64,000 bases of DNA from Cladocopium goreaui (GCA_947184155.2 CAMXCT020006498.1:224969-288968); one strand, 5' to 3'; numbered from the stretch's first letter, positions 46,599 through 58,924 are shown. Numbers and translations: made by a program. Notes: generated from the sequence alone by a model not told the origin.

Positions 46599-47040
46599 AA
46601 GCTGACTTGGGCTACACTGGGCTGAGGCTGAGATAGCTTGGGCTACACTGGGCTGAGATAGCTTACACTGGGCTGAGATAGCTTGGGCTACACTGGGCTG
46701 AGATAGCTTGGGCTACACTGGGCTGAGATAGCTTGGGCTACACTGGGCTGAGATAGCTTGGGCTACACTGGGCTGAGATAGCTTGGGCTACGGTGGTTTG
46801 ATTAGTGGCGATTAGTGGCAAATTTGGTTTGATTAGTGGCGATTAGTGGCAAAGGTATGAACTGGGCTACACTGGGCTGAGATAGCTTGGGCTACACTGG
46901 GCTGAGATAGCTTGGGCTACACTGGGCTGAGATAGCTTGGGCTACACTGGGCTGAGATAGCTTGGGCTACACTGGGCTGAGATAGCTTGGGCTACACTGG
47001 GCTGAGATAGCTTGGGCTACACTGGGCTAAGATAGCTATA
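46599..47040. repeat. 25-bp tandem satellite
   Basis: About 14 copies of a 25-bp unit containing CTACACTGGGCTGAGATAGC. It is interrupted at about 46790-46860 and followed at 47070-47140 by another short repeat (TTTGATTAGTGGCGATTAGT). Stops occur in the unit, so it is not coding. Confidence 0.9.
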
Positions 47041-47140
47041 GCTGAGATAGCTACACGGCAAGATACGGCAAGTTTGGTTTGATTAGTGGCGATTAGTGGG
47101 CAAATTTGGTTTGATTAGTGGCGATTAGTGGCAAATTTTT

Positions 47141-48420
47141 GAACAAATCATCAATTGAACAAGGTATGCGCTACTCGTGCTACCCTCTTGTCGTGGTTTT
47201 TTATATCTTGTCGTGGTATAGATTCCACTGTCGTGGTATGACCCAACACCTCTCTTTCGTAGCGGCATTTGAAGCAGGAAATGAGGCTTTAGGGTTGGAG
47301 CGTTGCAAAGTTCCAAGGTTCAAAGCTTCCATGCTTGCAGAGTTCCAGGTTTCAAAGTGTCAGCTGGCAGAAATGAAAGTCTCGCAAAGAGTGACAGTGA
47401 TTCCTTTTACCATTGAATCTACCCTCTTGAAAGCTCAGGAGTGCGGGCTGTGTGGATTGTTCCGACCCGACTTAGTGCCAAAGGCAAACGACAACTCCGT
47501 TTGGTGGCAAGGTTAGGCATAAAACTTAAGGATGTGCTACATAAGCTAAAAGTCAAGATGCTTGAAGAGAAATAGACAGGAGTGACTCACTCAGTGACCA
47601 GTGAGGAACTTTGTAACATTTTGTAACGATCCAAGATCTCCCCTTGAGGCTAAGGCCATTGTGCCACCACGAATCCAATGGTACGTCGCCTCGGCCAACT
47701 TTGCCCAGTGAGCTCTGCAACAGCAATTTGAAAAGCTACATCGAGCCGCCTCATGGCGCTCCAAGTTCTCCATGACTGTCACAACTGATAGCCATCAGAC
47801 CTACCTTTGATATCCTTTGACTATGTTTGATATCCTTTGATATACAGTAGACATACGTATGTTTGTCTGTGTTGGTGGCCTCCAGTGATCAACTTACTTG
47901 CTGATGAATGATCACAAGTTTCATGTCAGGGCTCTGAGATCTTTTAGCGGCCCATTTGGCCATGATTTTCTCCGGCACATACGTTTATTCTCTCATCGGA
48001 TCTTCTCAGATTGTGTCTTGCCTGCAAGCTCTGCAGTTGTTAAGACGTTCTGCAACAGCTGCAGGCGCTGTTTAGCTTCAAGCGAAGATTGCACCAATCA
48101 GCTTCAGTCATCAGCATTACATAGCATTACATAGCATTACTGTGCCTGTGATACAGCAGAAGCAACGATCCAAAGTATTTTCTTCACTCCACCACAGGTC
48201 ACTGCTAGCTAGGTTTGCTAGAACACGCCAACTGTACATGGCACTGTGTATGGGACATTAAGCATAAGGAGCCGCGCTTGCTTCAAGCTGGCACCAAACT
48301 CATCCTCCATCACTTGCTCTGCTATTTCGCAGGTGGCGCTCGTCGTAGGCCAAGATCAATTCATCTAACTGGGACCTCAAAGGGTTCATCCAGGGTTCAT
48401 CCAGTGACCAAGAACTAGTC
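47141..48420. other. no supported gene; GTCGTGGT triplet
   Basis: Three copies of GTCGTGGT at 47190, 47210 and 47230, the inverse complement of the triplet at 40400-40455. Remaining sequence has short frames only. Confidence 0.4.
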
Positions 48421-49507
48421 TTAAATTTTGATGCATCTTGATATATTTAGAAAGCATGAAAGGCGCAAAACATAGGTCCCTACGCTTGCAATTTCAATGC
48501 AAAGCGATAAAGGTCCTTCCAGCCTGTCACCAGTGTGCCAGAAAAGAGAATACAGAATTGCTGTTTTCATTTCGATGTCAGGGAAAGCAAAGGCAAGGCA
48601 CATGCTTCTCACTCCAGCCTTCGTTGCAGGTCTTGCCTGTACACAAGGCTCGAAGTGAAGTGCCTTGGGGAGCAGCGAAATCACCCTGGATCTGGCGTCC
48701 AAGGCAGGCTGAGAAACACACGCATGCTTTCCAGCAACAGAACTCTGGTTTCCCTTGATGCAGCCTGCAACCATTGTAACAATTGACTAGGAAAGCAATC
48801 TACAAATCCCCAAGGCATTTGGATGCCAAGGAAGGAATGACAGGGACAGGTGTGATCTCAACTCCAAATCTGTACATCCCTTGGCACAAGTTTCTGCAGT
48901 CTTCCACCTGGAGCGCAACGGAGCCACCTTCGCGCTTCAGGCGATCAAAATTCAGCGGACATGCAACAGGAGACTCAGGAGACCTGCCTTCAGATTGGTT
49001 CAGGTCAACCTTGGCAGCCATGTATTGCTGTTGTAAAGATTCAAAGTTTACTGCAGTCACTACGATCACTACGCTGCCGGGATATAAAAACAATGAGCAA
49101 AGGGCTGAAATTCGGCTGGCACTGATCAGTTCTTCAAGACCTTGGCCAACTATGATATTCCAGTTGAATGAAAAAAAAATGGTATGTGGAATCCTTCAAC
49201 CGAACACTCTGGACATCTGAGTTCAAAGCTATGTTCGGGCTTCTTTGGCCCGATTTCCTGGCCTCGAGACACAGTTGGTTGCATTTTTGGAGAGCAAATG
49301 CTTCACTGCTTTGGTGAATGAGCAGAAAACGATGGCCACCTTGAACTTCTGCGCCAAGAAGATGGGCATGGACCAGCCTGTCACTGAGACAAGATGAGAC
49401 TGGTACCCCATTCTTGCCTCTACGTTACTGGACCTGAACGTGGAGGATAAAAATCCACAACCTCTCTTGAACTCTGTCAGGTCTCTGTCTGCAAAAGTCT
49501 CAAGCAA
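48421..49507 (-). CDS. probable exon cluster, unknown function
   Basis: Minus-strand segments with coding character: 49507-49229 (includes FRSSNVEARMGYQSHLVSV), about 49070-48800 (includes PLNFDRLKREGGSVALQVE) and 48774-48560 (includes PALDARSRVISLLPKALHF). I recognise no family. The MITE-like copy at 49539 sits just upstream. Junctions are unresolved. Confidence 0.35.
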
Positions 49508-49538
49508 AACACAACAGAGTGGGAATTACTGTAGCATG

Positions 49539-49663
49539 TGGAGGTTTCCAAAAATGGGGGCACCACCAAATTATTCATTTAATTTGGATGTTGCATTCAG
49601 CATTCCATTATAAATGATAAACCATCCAGCTATTGGGGTACCCCCTTTTCAGGAAAGCTCCAT
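49539..49663. mobile_element. MITE-like inverted-repeat element, copy 3
   Basis: 125-bp relative of the copies at 5478 and 11039. It begins TGGAGGTTTCC and ends GGAAAGCTCCA, with interior TTCCATTATAAAT and CCATCCAGCTATTGGGGTACC in common. It carries a short insertion in the first half. Flanking TG dinucleotides occur on both sides. Confidence 0.65.
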
Positions 49664-49813
49664 GTGGATACAGAATGATACAGACATGCAAAGAAGCAAC
49701 TGGCATGCTGCGACAAGGCACAGCAACTTCACCACGGGGTCATGCTCTACCTTCACCTCGGCAAAGTGAGTCCCATTCCAAAATTCAGTCTATGGCACTA
49801 GACCTCATCTAGT

Positions 49814-51159
49814 CTAATGGATTCCCTGCAAAAAAAGAACAATAATAATAATCATCAAAACACTGTCACTATCACTTATCATCACTTCTCTGTGTACTTG
49901 GCGACCCCTACCATATCCAACCTGATCCAATGTTGATCCAGCACCGTCACCGACCCTGTCCAGCTGAGAAGCTGCAGCTCTATGGAGAGCTGATCGACCC
50001 TTCTCCAAAGACCATTGTGGCTTCGAGGGCTTCGAAGGCTTGGAGGGCTTCGAAGGCTTCTGCCTGGAAACCGATTGGATCCCCAACGGAACTCCAAAAG
50101 GTCCCAACATTCCCCAAGCCTTCCCGAGCGTGGCCCGGATGGAAGCCCGTTGAGATGGAGGTGGACCTGACAGAATCTCTTTCAGACCCCCTTCGCAACA
50201 GCAAAGTCCACTGCCTCCGTCATGGCCAGGTAGGCTTGAGCAGCCAAGATCTCTGCTTGCCTTGCAGACTATGCATTTCTTTTGCTTTTCAGCCGCACCG
50301 CGGCACAGTGAAAGTACACAAATCCCAAGTAGTTTTGAAGTAGCAAAAGAGCAAATCACCAGATGATTTTCTTCTGGACTTAGCTCAGAGTGAGACCGCT
50401 CTAAAAGCGTGTTTCCACCCAAACTTGGACAGCCAGCGCCTGCGCGGCCCAACATACAAATGTTTGCTGGCCTTGACCCTGTGGACACAATCCACTCTGC
50501 GTCTCCATCATACCGTCAATCCACACACATGCGTGCGTGACTGTGTGGGGTGTTTTGGTGGGTGGATCAAACCAAGCCAGGCTATCAGGACACCAAACCA
50601 ACAAAGCAAGATGAAGAGAGAAATAGACTAACAAACAACCTACCTACCGACTGAACATTCCTGCCTGTCTACCAAATTACCTAGTTGGGTCGACACCATT
50701 TTCACTTTTTTGCAGACACTGCAGCTGCGTATGAACGATGCAGCCTTCACATCTTGGACATGTTGCCTTGGAACCTTTGGCAGCGGACTGTTGTATGTTT
50801 CATTCGACGCCGTCCATGCTGGGAGGTCAGACTGTTCATCTCGGTGAGAGTGAGAGTTGCTGTGTGCATGGAGCCATGTCTTCGTTGACAATCCGTGGGT
50901 TCAATGTCTCAATTCTTTCAAGATAACAACCTTTTCGATGAGGCTTGCTCTGGTAAAATCTGCAGGAGAAATGCCTGGTTGATAACAAACTATAAGACAT
51001 CATCACCGGAGGGTAAGCGGGTTTGGGAATCCTCAGCTTTGCATTGGCCATGTTCTTTTTACCATCAGTTTCATGGCAACTAGTGTGTAATTCATGCAAT
51101 TGTTCAGTAAAGTGCAGGTGTTTTCTCGCGCAAATTATATAGTGTGTAATTCATGCAAT
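49814..51159 (-). other. open frames of uncertain status, including a Lys-Pro-Ser repeat
   Basis: A minus-strand frame of 224 codons (50488-49814) holds KPSKPSKPSKPSKP from a CTTCGAAGG-type repeat, and an overlapping plus-strand frame (49930-50343) is equally long. A further minus-strand segment (50840-50700, includes NSPLPKVPRQHVQDVKAA) looks coding. Strand and product cannot be decided. Confidence 0.25.
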
Positions 51160-52807
51160 TCATGTGCTCAGCCGTTGTGTGCCGCCTTCCCCTGGAAGGG
51201 TCTGAAGGGCTTGGCTCAACCTCATCAAGGGCGTCTCATGGTGTGTCGGAAACCTGTTTCTGACGCTGGTCCCTTCACTTGCCCTGTTATACAAGGTCCC
51301 CAACATGTCAAGTTGTGCTCGGCCACACTCCTCTGAAGACAAATCCGGCGGCGGCAATGTCTGCAATCTGCCAACTGCGGCCTGATGGTCAAATTGGCTG
51401 CAACCCTGGCAAACTCAAGCTGCGAGTTGGTGCGAGTATCCCATGAATGCATCAAGAATTCTTCACATAAAGGAGCAGCGATGTGAGACGCCTGTATTGC
51501 TCCACTGGCCATCAGGCTCAGCGTGGTTGCTGCATCAGACTCAACAACAGGATCCAGACCTGACTCAGACTTGACCTGCTGCTGTTTATCCACAAAAGCT
51601 GCACACTGTGTGCCTGCTGTCCTGTCCCAATGAATGACATGACAAATTCTTGCGAAGACCGCGCCAAATGATCTGAGATCCCTTCTGTTCAAGGCAGCCT
51701 TATCCACTCCAAGGTGCCACTATTTGACTGAATTGCTTTTTTGAGCAGTTTTCACGTTGTTTCTCAGAACTGCATGTGGTCAAAAGTGTCCACAAGTTTG
51801 CTCAGGGCACAGCAAATGTCTCGGACACAGCTAGATCGCTCAGGCGCCCAATGATGTCCATCACGTCGCCAGCCTTGTTGTGGGCGATCGAGATTCCGGA
51901 CCGAAACGTGTGCCAACAGCTCCTGCTGTAATCATGGACGCCTAAGTCCAATTGCACTGACCTCTGGAAAGTCATCATCATCACAAAGACCTCAAGCTGT
52001 GCAGTAGAATCTGTTATTGGCAATGTTCTGCCAGTTGCGACAATTCGCTCGTCTGGGATTCACACTCTGTATTACTTCCACCTGTCGACTGTGTCAACAA
52101 CTCAATAGAAACGTGTCAAGTGTGGGACAATGTGAGGTATATTATGAAGCCAACAGGCCTCGTCCTCAGCAAGCAATTCGTGCAAGGTACTTCCAGATCT
52201 TCCTGCTTCGAGCTGTGGAATCGCTAAAAAGGTTCTTGTTCCAATATATTCAATGTGATTTACATTGTTTTACATATTTACATTGTTTTGCATCAATCCC
52301 ACAATACACATGTTTCGGATATGCAGTGGTTGTCCTCTTTTCGGGGCCAACTGCACAAGCTCGTCCTCTCACACATACACAATTAAGCATAATTAAACCA
52401 TATTAAACTTGCACTTTTATTTTGCGTTGAGCCAAGAAAAAGGCTGGTGTCAGCATGTGTCAGCGCCTCAGATTTAAAGGATCACCCAGTATATCCAGTA
52501 TCCAAGCGCCCCACAGCTGCAAGACCACAAAGGTGTCCCCTGCTGGCTCGTGCCAAGGCTGCTGCTGCCTGAAGCTTCCAGGTTTCGAATTTGACCAGAA
52601 AAAGTTGACGTGTGTTTTGATTTGTTTCCGACATGTACTCGTTTTCAAAGCAGTGTGGCACACATACAACATCTTAGCAGTTGTTTTTCCAATATGAATA
52701 GTATGCAGCGCCTTGTATCCGGCTGCGTCTGCTAAATCCTCTGCCCGGCAGAGGTGCTCGTTGGCAGGCTGCAAAGCCTCTGAAAGTCTGATAACTGCAA
52801 AAACCAA
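51160..52807 (-). CDS. probable multi-exon gene, unknown function
   Basis: Minus-strand segments in order: 52807-52690 (includes IRLSEALQPANEHLCRAED), 52560-52460 (includes GDTFVVLQLWGAWILDI), 52023-51810 (includes AHNKAGDVMDIIGRLSDLAV) and 51707-51375 (includes DKAALNRRDLRSFGAVFAR). In 51366-51160 the coding sense may continue in another frame (includes ECGRAQLDMLGTLYNRASE), which suggests either a splice or a frameshift near 51370. I do not recognise the family. Exon ends are approximate. Confidence 0.4.
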
Positions 52808-53062
52808 AAAACTAGCACTTCACGCAACACGACTGCAAGTGATTCAGTGATCCATGAGGCAAGCAGCACTTTTTAACACTCGGGCCGAGGGCACCGTCTC
52901 AAGGGCGAGCGATAGCAGTTAGCACAAACATGCGGGGTCCGGCAATAAACACATGGCCTTGAGGCGCAATAAGATCCACAAATCCAGGCTTCACACTCCT
53001 CACACTGCATCAAATTATGTACAGCGCAGTGTCTACAAAGGCCCAAGTCTGCCTCACAAACA

Positions 53063-53126
53063 CCTCAGATAAGGCTGAGATAAGGCTGAGATAAGGCTGA
53101 GAAAGGCTGAGAAAGGCTGAGAAAGG
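53063..53126. repeat. short GATAAGGCTGA tandem repeat
   Basis: Three copies of GATAAGGCTGA followed by three of GAAAGGCTGA. Minor array. Confidence 0.8.
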
Positions 53127-53616
53127 CACTTGGATAAGAATATTGTGAAAGCAAACAATAAAGCATTCAGTCTAAAAACCCTAAGGAACAGGCCGCAAAA
53201 TTCGCTTGCGAGATTTCTTCTGCAGGTCCTTGATTCCACAAAGTCTCAGCACTGCCGTGCTTTGAAAAACCAAGTGAGGTTTATGCCATACTTATGCTAT
53301 TTTGACAAGGCACCAGCAGCTTTCACCGGCAGCAGAAGCTTTCGCAAGCTCAGGAGGGTTGTCTTGTCCTCTGGGCTTTCCACTTCCAATTGATTCCAAC
53401 TGATTCCAACTGTTACAAATCAACCCATTTGCAGCCAATGAAAGCAAAAGGGAGCTGAGTGGGGACCGAAGTTCAAAGAAACATCTTTGGTCGCAAGTGG
53501 TCTAAAAGTATCTGCATCCTATGGCAACGGGGCAACGTGGCTCAAGATTGAGAATGGTATCCGAAAATATCCGAAAGCTTGTAAATTCACATCCGGTTAA
53601 TATCCCTGAAATCGTA

Positions 53617-54251
53617 TCACGTCGTATCATGTCCTTCCGCTTTGCTTTGAAGAAGGTTCAAGACCTCGTCCACGACTCGAACTCGAACCCACTGTCCATC
53701 TTCTACAGAGCTGCGACAAGTCGGACATGATGGAGACTGCTTCAGCCAGGCTTGCCTCATGGCTATCGCAATGTCAGCTGAAATAGGGATGACTAGGCTG
53801 CAACATTTTTCCGGTGGACACTTGTAAGGCAACATTACTGAGATTTGTTTTCAGTGCGGAGTTCTGCGAGAAAGTTCAACGAGATATAGTTGTATTTGTT
53901 GATGCTCGAAAGAGATCCCCTACCATGGTTTATTACCAAGCTCTGCTGGATTTGCGTGGGCGAACATGATGCCAGCTGACAAACGTTGAGAAAAAAGCAC
54001 CGCAGCCTTCCACACTCTGCCAAAGTAGAACATGTTTCAAAAAGCGCCTTCCCCTCAATACAATGGATCATTTTGGCGAACCTACCAACTAGAATCTCAT
54101 GAAAAAGAATGTGTGTCGCATTGCGACTTGGGTACACGCATGCCTTGCAAAAGGCATGGCCGCAGGGAATAAGTGCTACACATTGTCTCAAGAGGCCGCA
54201 GCATATTGGGCAATTTGCAGCCACCTCGCTGTCTTGCCTCCAGGTTTTGCT
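53617..54251 (-). CDS. RING-finger protein (putative E3 ubiquitin ligase), two visible exons
   Basis: The upstream exon (about 54251-54136) encodes TWRQDSEVAANCPICCGLL and LIPCGHAFCKACV. The downstream exon (53797-53617) encodes QSPSCPTCRSSVEDG and a helical VVDEVLNLLQSK tail ending at a stop. Together they give C-x2-C, C-x-H, C-x2-C and C-x2-C, a C3HC4 RING finger that recruits an E2 enzyme for ubiquitin transfer. The intron (54135-53798, 338 bp) starts GTACCC and ends TTGCAG; joining there keeps frame and gives normal RING spacing. More 5' exons are likely because the first exon has no ATG. Substrate is unknown. Confidence 0.7.
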
Positions 54252-54275
54252 CTCAAGATGCGAACATATCCGGAT

Positions 54276-54400
54276 ATATATATATATTATATATTATATA
54301 TTATATATTATATATATTATATATATATTATATATTATATATATTATATATTATATATATTATATATATATATTATATATATTATAATATTATATATATA
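54276..54400. repeat. TATATATTA microsatellite, probably intronic
   Basis: About 125 bp of TATATATTATA units lying directly upstream (minus-strand sense) of the RING exon and downstream of further coding-like frames. It is likely within an intron of the RING gene. Confidence 0.8.
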
Positions 54401-54404
54401 GGGC

Positions 54405-55282
54405 TTACAACACCTGAACCTTGTCTTGCAACAGGTGGCAGGTGCCAACTGGCCACTTTCTCTCAGACATGCGGATCAATTTCGACGAAGCCTGTTCACT
54501 TGGTCTATGTATATAAATAATTTGTTGATATTTGTTGTTCTCAAAAAGCCAACAGAACAAGCGCTGCCTGCCTCTGCTTGCGTTTCGCATGATTACAGCT
54601 TCTGGCTGGCGCTTCTCTCTCACTGACCATGTCTTGCTTCTCCTACACGGAGGACTGATTGGCCAGCCAGTCTCCTGATCTTCAGTAGAGACTCTCAGGC
54701 GGGAAAAGCCTTGATCTTGAAATGTCTGCAGTGTCACAGACAGAAGTTCCATGAATGCGACTGCAGCCACCAGAAGCAACATATATTCAGCAAATGCCCT
54801 GCTATGCACAAAGCATAAGCCTTGATACGGTATTCACTTGAGAAATACTGAAAAGCGAGCCTCCAAGGAAGGAACTTGATGAGCATCGGAATCTGAGACA
54901 GGAATCAATGGAGCGACTTGTTCAATATCAGCTATCGATCGGCGATGCAAAACCACGAAACCACGTGGGATGAAGGTCACACCTTGAGCACGTTCAGCCA
55001 GTGCTACCACTGCCACCTGCTGGAACATGAGGGAACGATGCTTAAGGTCTGAAATTCGCACAGCATTGTGCAAGGACAGTTGCGCTGGTCATGATTCTCA
55101 TGACAAGAGTCTGACAAGAGAGGCAAGAGTAAGGTTGGCAATGCTGATGACGATGACAAGGATGGCGAATGTGAGGGCGATGATCTGACTATGAAGGTTT
55201 CACGCAGGCTCGTCAAAACTTGGCTTCCAGCAGCCGCTTCGGACAGCGAGATGGACACCGTCATCATAAGCCTCAATCGCAA
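54405..55282 (-). CDS. possible 5' exons of the RING gene
   Basis: Minus-strand segments 55282-55130 (includes ISLSEAAAGSQVLTSLRET), 55060-54834 (includes GVTFIPRGFVVLHRRSIAD) and 54809-54600 (includes hydrophobic EYMLLLVAAVAFMELLSV, a possible membrane segment) precede the RING exon on the same strand. Continuity with the RING gene is inferred from position only. Confidence 0.3.
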
Positions 55283-57262
55283 ATTCTACCAATTCCACCC
55301 ATCAACTTCTTGGCCGAAGTCTGGATGATCATTGGGAAAGCGCGGCTTTCTGCAATCTGTTCTGAGTGTCTGCGCTCATTCAGCAGTGCACTGCATCCTC
55401 TCTGACATCTTGCCTGGAAAACAAAACCGTCAATTTTTTCTTACAGAGAACGATCCACCGCGGAAAATCTCTGTTTGGACCCTGGGACCCTCCACTCGGC
55501 CTCAACGATGTGCGCTGGAAGCAAGCGCACACTCCGTTCCAGATGCCATGCAGCTCTTAACCGCCAACGATCTGCACAGGTGCCATGTGCTCCGTGTGCT
55601 CCATGTGCCTCGTAAAGGAGTTGGACGAGTTGGACGAGTTGGATAAGCGAAGCAGCAATTGCAACGCAAATTCTGTGAAGCGAAGCGAACCGAAGCGCCT
55701 CCCCGTCAAACAGATTCCACCTGGTTCAAAATGTTCAAAGCAAAGTTGAGAAAGATATCTGGGAAGGTTCGGAAGGGAAGAAAAATGAAGAAAAGCACTT
55801 CAAACATCTTCAAACCCTTTCCAGCTGCCTCAACTCCACATCTTCTTCCTGCCAACTCGGGCTGTGGAAGTTCATTTCTGCACTTTGAGTTTTTTTGAGC
55901 ATGCATAACATTGCATAACCATGATGCAGGACATGGACAAATACGTTCCGCCTGATCCAAGTCTTTCGAACACTTAGCCCAATCCTCGAGCCTGACAGGA
56001 GGGCTGAAGTCGCGTTTAGCCGCATCAGGAAGCTTCATTGGACATCGCAACTACTTAGCCGAGGAAACAAATGGCTTTACCCAAAGAGTTTCGGGAACGG
56101 ACTTTCTGCCTGGCAAGCCTATGTTCGAGCTCATCTAGAACACTCTTGCACTCCTGATCAGCACAGGCCAATACAGGGCAAGAAGCGATCAACAACTGAA
56201 AATGACACCCTACATCCGGCATGTTTCACAATTCTTCAAACATGCAAAAACCAAGGAGAACAAGCATAGTGATGCACAGTCAAACTGGAAGCACATGTGC
56301 AACTTGATCACATTTCCAAAGGACCTTGGCAGAAGTCGAAGTCCCAGCAAACAAAGCCTGGCATCCGAAGGGCGCGTCCGGTTTCGTGGGGCATGAACCG
56401 AACGAAGTCAGTTTCTGATCAACAAGGCCGAAGGCACAGTCTGGGCATCCGCAAAGAACAGGAGAGCGCGTCCAGATAAATGCCTGGTTGCACATTCTTG
56501 CAACTAGAAACTGCAAACTCTGCTTCAATCTGGGGTAGCCACTCAAGCCGGAGCAGCAGTTCCTGAAGTCGCAAGCTAGGGAAATGCGCAAATTCGCATT
56601 AGCCTTATCTGCTCAGTCTACTCAGTCTGCTCAGTCTGCTGGGGTGCCTCTTTGGAAGGAAGTTTGGAGAAGAAAGGCTGCGGTTCTGGTCGTGGCCTTG
56701 GAAATTGCGCTTGATGAGAATGGAGCGGTTCAATGCTTTTCATCAAATCAGTCCATAGATGTGGTGCTTGAAATTCTCAAGCATTCTACACCAACATCGC
56801 ACATTCATGCACTACTGGTCAAAAGCTACCCAGGTCTATGTGAGGGCCCAAGACCTAGGACACATCGGACCTGAGGTTGAGGGCAAGCTGGCTGCATCCA
56901 ACACAAACTTTCTCGCTGTAAGAAGCGCTCGCCAAATGAGTGCCTGCAAAGCACTGGAAGTAGGGCGAAGTAAACTTGTTAAGCACTGAAAGACCGAAAG
57001 ACCTTGTTCCGCTTAACGGTGCTGGGGTCATGTGCACGGGGCACTTATTGAAACTCCGGTTGTTCCTTTCTAGCGCCCCTCTTCTTGCGCCTTTCTAATG
57101 TCTAACATCGATGCAACACTTTGGTTGCTTCACTACTTGGCTACCTGAAAAAAGGGCAAATCAAATCTAAGAATCCACCACTCTACTCTACTGGTGTCCG
57201 GGCTACTTGCAGCACCACGGGCTATTCTTGAGCATACCAGGCTTACCAAGCCAGGCTGGCAG
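55283..57262. other. no supported gene
   Basis: Short frames on both strands; no recognised domain. Part of it may be the 3' region of the peroxiredoxin gene. Confidence 0.35.
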
Positions 57263-57936
57263 CTAGCACTTCTCCAACATAGCATCTGCAAACGTTGCAG
57301 AGGCAGGCACATCGCCTTCAGCCACAACCATCTGGGTGATGACTCCCTCCTCCACCAGCATGGCAAAACGTTTCAGCCGTGGACCTCCAAGTCTCTGGCG
57401 TATTTGAGGCGAGTCCAAGACCAGGTCCAATGACTTTGCCATCATGCCCTCTGTATCCGCTAGGAAAGTGATCATGGAACCTTGGACCTTTTGATCCTTG
57501 GCCCATGCATCCATAACCGCTCCATCGTTGACACTACACACCAAGACTTCATCGATTCCTTTGGCTTTGAGGGCAGCTTGCTGTGCAAGGTATCCAGGCA
57601 CATGCTGATTGGAACACGTCGGAGTGAATGCGCCCGGAACGCCAATGACGATGGTCTTCTTTCCAGAAAGGCGCTCAGCCATTCTGACCTTCACAAATGT
57701 GGCAAAAAATCAACTAATCCTCCCTAATCCTGCCTATATGAAGCTAAAAGTGCTGCATGTTACACAACAGGCTCAATGAGAAATCAATCAGATGTGCAGG
57801 CCTTCAATGGCGGATAGCCCATGTCCACCTCCACTTCTGGAAACTTTTGTCCCACGGCTGCAAAGCCACGCCGCACGAAGGCTAAATGAAGCCATAGCTT
57901 TCGCTGAGCAACTTGCATGGCAGAAAATGCTGCCAT
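57263..57936 (-). CDS. type II (Prx5-like) peroxiredoxin, two exons
   Basis: Exon 1 (57936-57802) carries FAAVGQKFPEVEVDMGYPPLK and exon 2 (57688-57263) VRMAERLSGKKTIVIGVPGA followed by FTPTCSNQHVPGY. This is the redoxin fold of Prx5, with the peroxidatic Cys in the TPTC motif, about residue 70 of a roughly 186-residue product. The C-terminal residue is also Cys. Prx5 enzymes reduce peroxides with thiol electrons. The intron (57801-57689, 113 bp) begins GC and ends AG; splicing there matches Prx5 in length with no gap. The start at ATG 57936 gives a basic leader (AQRKLWLHLAFVRRGF) that could target a mitochondrion. An alternative is an exon starting after TTTGCAG just before AVGQ. Confidence 0.8.
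57689..57801 (-). other. GC-AG intron of the peroxiredoxin gene
   Basis: Junction reads TTGAAG/GCCTGC ... GTGAAG/GTCAGA. AAG-G is repeated at both ends, as is frequent in dinoflagellate introns. The reading frame and Prx5 alignment are kept exactly. Confidence 0.75.
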
Positions 57937-58273
57937 TGCTTCGTTGAGAACTTTGTTGGAAGGAGACAGTAGTTTAAGATAGTTTAAGCACAGATCCGGT
58001 GTGTTAGAATTCCCTGCAACGAATCTACTGGTACTTCTGATATTCCAGGCTTGCATTGAGCTAATTTGCTTGTCTTGGTCTGGGCTGTGTCGCAAATGTA
58101 ACAAAGCTGCAAAGTATGAGAAGTGTATCAACAGTCAGTAGAGACTGGCAAGGATATATTGTCAGATGTTCTGCTCTAGAGACCTCAGTACAAACGCTGC
58201 ATGGGCAAGATTTGGCCAACCAACATCAACGATTTTTCACAACAATCAACTGCATAAAACTGATGCACTTCAT

Positions 58274-58924
58274 TCAATGCATTTGCTGCCTGTTGTCTAG
58301 GCGAAGAAGCACCTCAAGCAAGGCTCCGAAAACTTGCACCAGAATCTGAGCATCTCTGAGCATCTCTGAGCATCTCTGAGCATCTCTGAGCATCAGACCC
58401 ACTCGCAGCATGGCAGAAGCGAGTTCAAGGAGAACCAGGGCCGCAATGGGAAGAGCCAAGACTTCCAACCGCTTCGCATCATCGTTTGCCTCGCCAAGGA
58501 GGTCCAAGGCATCCCCAGAGCGATTCAATGCTGCCATGGCCGGAGCCAATTTGGACATATCGGAAGGTTGGCTAGGTGGATGAAGAGGTGGATGACTCGG
58601 ATGACTCGGATGACTCGGATGACTTGTGCAAGTTGAATTCGGCCAAGGCGGAAGAGCTGCAAAGAGTTGTGGAGCACGTGAGACCAGCCCGCTTGCGGTG
58701 CTGGCATCTGCTTCACTTGTTTCAAGATGACCCACTTCTCTGCTCCATGGTAGCATACGATATTGTCTGCGACTAGGACTTGGCAAATCTTGCCGAAGCT
58801 TGGACAACAATGCAGCTGCTTGCGCTGATACGGAGGTAGAACCAAAGCTCGGAAGGTCTTCGTCGTCAAAGTTCTCGGAACTGTTTGAGGCTTCACTCTC
58901 CAGTTCACATAGGGCGAGTCCCAA
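58274..58924 (-). CDS. hypothetical protein with low-complexity repeats
   Basis: A 216-codon frame upstream of the peroxiredoxin on the same strand. The N-terminal part is acidic and Ser-rich (SSENFDDEDLPSFGSTS). The centre has HPSHPSHPSHP from a GGATGACTC repeat. The C-terminal part is Leu/Ala-rich and hydrophobic, with RDAQRCSEMLRDAQ from a 10-bp GAGCATCTCT repeat (58340-58395). It could be a coding exon pair or a frame held open by repeats. No family is recognised. Confidence 0.35.
   Translation of the reverse strand: MGLALCELESEASNSSENFDDEDLPSFGSTSVSAQAAALLSKLRQDLPSPSRRQYRMLPWSREVGHLETSEADASTASGLVSRAPQLFAALPPWPNSTCTSHPSHPSHPSHPPLHPPSQPSDMSKLAPAMAALNRSGDALDLLGEANDDAKRLEVLALPIAALVLLELASAMLRVGLMLRDAQRCSEMLRDAQILVQVFGALLEVLLRLDNRQQMH

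Noticed and set aside
46599..47040. CRISPR-like array
   Set aside because: Units are directly tandem with no unique spacers, and the genome is eukaryotic.
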